Shown in pieces: positions 60,861 through 64,000 of a stretch of 64,000 nucleotides of DNA; positions within the stretch are counted from its first letter, which is position 1, and every line of letters starts with the position of its first letter. Origin of the DNA: Centropus unirufus. Taxonomy: Eukaryota > Chordata > Aves > Cuculiformes > Centropidae. The notes under the pieces were generated by a model, which did not search any database, was not told the DNA's origin, and worked only from the letters and a program-made list of their open reading frames with translations. The stretch covers positions 692,566-756,565 of the forward strand of contig VYZI01000021.1 in NCBI GenBank assembly GCA_013397695.1, in the 5' to 3' direction. The translations under genes were made by a program, and so were the position numbers.

Positions 60861-63800
60861 CACCACTTAGCAGCCCTTCATGCCATCAGTTCACCACTCA
60901 CTTGAGCAAAGTCCAGACAAAAAGACAACCAGAAAATGGAGATGGGGGTTTAGGAAAGGCTGCAGTCTCACCTCCAGTCTGTGTGTCTGGACAGTGGGAT
61001 TTTTGATGCTCTATTGCTGCTGTGCTAGAGTAATATGAAATTTTCTGCTGCCAGCAAGGGAAAGGAAAAAAATCAGAAAAGAGAGACTTGTGAGAGGCAT
61101 GTTGCTGTTACAGAAAAAAAAAAAGATACCAGATCAGAAAGGTCTGCTTAAAGACAGTACATATGCCAGCTCCAAGGGATTTCAAATATTTATAGTTTGC
61201 TACATTTTTAATCTTCAGGAGTTGCAGGGATGCTGCTCATGGAATGTGATGTGAGCATATCCCCATGTCTGACATAACTGTGACTTGTAAACCGTTGAAA
61301 CAGTGGGAAGGGGAGAGCTGGCTCACACAAGGTTTTCTGAGGCTCACCTCACTACAGGACGGAGGGTTTTTTTTCCTGTACCCTAGAAGGGAAATCTGAA
61401 ATACGCCCTTACCTGCTGACTCTGGCCTTGTTTCTGCCCTTATCTAACCCATCCCAGGCAACACATGCAGCACCTTCAAAAGTGCTCTTGCTTCAGGCAG
61501 AAAGGTACAAAGGAGATAAAGTACAAGATGAATGCCTTAAACTCATTGCCACCACTCCAAGATGTGTTCTCCCACCTCTGTCACAGACAGCAAAAGAAAG
61601 TCCCAATTTTACAGCATGTTCTAAATAGATTCCTTGCCTTCCATATGATTAATAACCTGAAGCAGATTAATATTTAAGATCACACTGGGGAGTAATGTGC
61701 AAGGTACAAGGGAGGTTTTGATTCTTCTGGTACAGAAGCATGGACTGAAGTGCTTTAGCAGGAATTTAGTGTGTGTGCAGAACATCTTAAACACATACAG
61801 GACTAATGCATCTAACACAGGTGCTGGAATTCATTATTTTTTCAGTTCATGTCAGCTTTGTTTAGAAGAGATTTCAGGTATGCTTGCTCGTATACCTCTT
61901 CTTCTCTTCCTGTGTTTCTTGAATAAAATAAACCTAACGCCCAAAGCTGAGGTAGTATTTCAAGGAACTCGGTGGCTGCTGTGCACTGGGTGATGTTTCC
62001 CTCTTAACTTGGAGTGGAGCTGCATAAATTATTCAGGTGCTTGTATTTTAACTGACAGAGAAATTTAGGATCCTTAACCCATTTTGCCAACTATCATGTA
62101 AGCTGAGGGATTTGGGGAGAGAGAAAGTGCTTTCTGGAGGGTAGAAATGTTCATGCTTGCAAAGAAAATATAAGACATGATGTTCTCGGGTATAAAATTC
62201 ATACCCTGCTCCACTTTTCTTAGAAAGGCTTTACTTTCACTTGCTTTGAAGGGGCCTTAAAAGCCTGTCACATCAGCTGTGCTATGGAGGTCACTATTTA
62301 AGTTGTCTCTCATTGATTACAGCCAGGTCTTAGATGTAATCCCTGAAGGCTCTGGCACTATGCTACATCTTTGCTGTGCTAGCATGCTCTGAGACAGCAC
62401 CAGCACCAGCCATCCTCTCCATGCCACCCCATGCATATTGCCGGAGTTTATAAACCTATACGTAGGTTATATCAAGAGAGAAGCACATCAAAAGGTTGGC
62501 CTATCCACTTTCCAAAAATCATGGATCTGATCCATTTTGAGTGAGCTGTTATCCCACGGGGGGATTTAGAAGTGTGGTACTTTTCTGCAGGCCATGTAGA
62601 AACTGATAATTTTCCCCAGCTTTTGCCTGCCTACCGTAATCTGGCAATGCTGGATGGTGCAAGGACAGCTCATTTGAGTAGCAGTTAAGGGATTACAACA
62701 GGACTGTGCCTGACTGTTCTTTCTTTCCCTGTAAAATGACCAGGTCATAATTAGGATGGGAATTATAGTGTTCAGTGATGTGGAGAGGCATAAAGCTATT
62801 GATTTTCTGGCGCTGTGTCTAGCTATGTCCTGCCAGGTTTCAAAGTTCAGCAGCTTTTAGGACTGGCAAAACCACGCGTTCCAGCTGAGGCATGGCAGTG
62901 GAAGTACATTGTATTTCTGCAGAACCAGGCTGTACCACAAAAAGCTGAGGAATGGGCATGGCAAGAATTACAGCATGGCCGGAGCAACACTGCCTTGGTG
63001 CTCAGCCCCTCCACCCCTACCCTAGCAAGCATGCATGGCCTAAACCCCATCCCTACCCAGGAAATTCCTGAAGGAAGCTGCAGATCTGTGGTGGTTCGAC
63101 CAAAATTCAAGCATGCATCCCAATTTAGGCAGAGCAGCTGGAAACGTTATGTAGAACCAGCCCCTTCCTCCCTCATCAACTTATTTGTAAGAACGCAGAA
63201 GTGTTGCCTTAATTTTTTTTTCCTCCCTTTTTATTTTTTAATCCACCTAACCTTTTGGAAAAGAAAATGCTATTGAGTGGCTTTTGCACCGTTGTCTCTG
63301 TTCTATGGTGTTAAATATTTATAACTATATAAAAATGATGCTTAGCACTGAAAGTTCATTTGCCATGCCCCGTCTCTACTCCCATGCATCCTTTATCTGC
63401 CGTTATTTGCAATATGTGCATTGGAGAGTTTTTACACCAATTCTTCCCTCCCTGTGAGTACTCAGTCAAATAAAGGATTAGGCAACCTGGGCTCTCTAGC
63501 ATTTAAATTAAGAAATTTTACCACCACAGGAATTTCCTGGATTTCTTATACAATGCCGTGTAACCCTCTCAGCAGAAACCTGGATGCTTAAATTTACATT
63601 TTTTTAAACTATTTCTAAGAATGTAATTCCATGTATTTGGTCCATGTAGATAAAAAAAACTTAGCAATTTCAATACAATGTTTTGTCTAGAAAGAAACGG
63701 CAGTGCACAAGACCCTCTAAATAGTGGCTGTATCATAAGGGCAGTAGTTTTTCAGTCATTTTTGAGTGAGTGTAGACATGCAAACACAAAGAATAAGAGT

Positions 63801-64000
63801 GTAAAAATGCATTTGGCCATATGTATCACTTAAAAGGTATCCTAAATACATCTAAAGCAACCTTCTATAAGACATGAGTAGTTTTCTTATCTAATTCTGC
63901 AACATGGCTTTGTATTTGGCTACAAACATAGAATATGACTTTTAACCAGAGGCTTTATTTCATCTGTGTGCTTCCTGAAAAACATAACACGGCTTTCCTA
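60861..64000. other. Gene-free stretch to the right edge
   Basis: No gene recognised. The longest frame (153 codons, plus, 62815-63276) overlaps an 87-codon frame on the other strand and ends in a T-rich low-complexity segment; no family is recognised. There is an A run of about 11 near 61.12 kb. DNA beyond about 63.3 kb is AT-rich. Confidence 0.5.

Noticed and set aside
62815..63276. 153-codon plus-strand frame
   Set aside because: No family recognised, an 87-codon frame overlaps it on the opposite strand, and its end runs into T-rich low-complexity sequence.
1..64000. CRISPR arrays, operons, ribosome binding sites or prophage
   Set aside because: No regularly spaced repeats and no dense coding; repeat content is that of a sauropsid nuclear genome.

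Overview
The window is vertebrate nuclear DNA, most likely from a bird (a crocodilian or turtle is possible). The argument rests on the repeats: several fragments of CR1, the dominant LINE of birds and other sauropsids, sit at very different stages of decay. The rest is AT-rich, CpG-poor, single-copy-looking DNA with short A/T runs. No operon structure, dense coding or CRISPR array is present, so this is not microbial sequence.

Layout. 1-1650: a block that may be a degraded LTR element or a minus-strand promoter, with a TATA/GC-box/CCAAT arrangement facing left and two diverged direct repeats. 1650-13.8 kb: unannotated DNA with possible MIR-type SINE remnants, the best near 9.13-9.21 kb. 13.80-14.23 kb: an old plus-strand CR1 3' region. 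14.2-21.7 kb: unannotated DNA containing an AT-rich island with a repeated 11-mer and a possible tRNA-derived SINE head. 21.7-23.0 kb: a very old plus-strand CR1 with an internal deletion. 23-42 kb: a long repeat-poor stretch. About 41.97-42.08 kb: a CR1 3' tip. 45.43-45.77 kb: a minus-strand CR1 fragment lacking its 3' tail. 51.11-51.42 kb: a minus-strand CR1 3' end. 60.37-60.86 kb: the best-preserved CR1, plus strand.

Genes. I found no protein-coding gene, tRNA, rRNA or recognisable ncRNA gene that I can defend. The open frames, up to 179 codons, are isolated and unrelated to any family I recognise, and their number is about what chance predicts in 64 kb read in six frames. The exceptions are frames that are plainly CR1 ORF2 remnants (near 45.5 and 60.6 kb). 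The window is best read as intergenic DNA or the inside of a very long intron. Short internal exons of an unknown gene cannot be excluded without alignment or RNA data.

I did not find a new biological system. The items most worth checking are the minus-strand promoter-like block at 1.33-1.42 kb, the hairpin cluster at 57.69-57.83 kb, the ATTTAATAAAT cluster at 18.9-19.3 kb, and the layered CR1 insertions.
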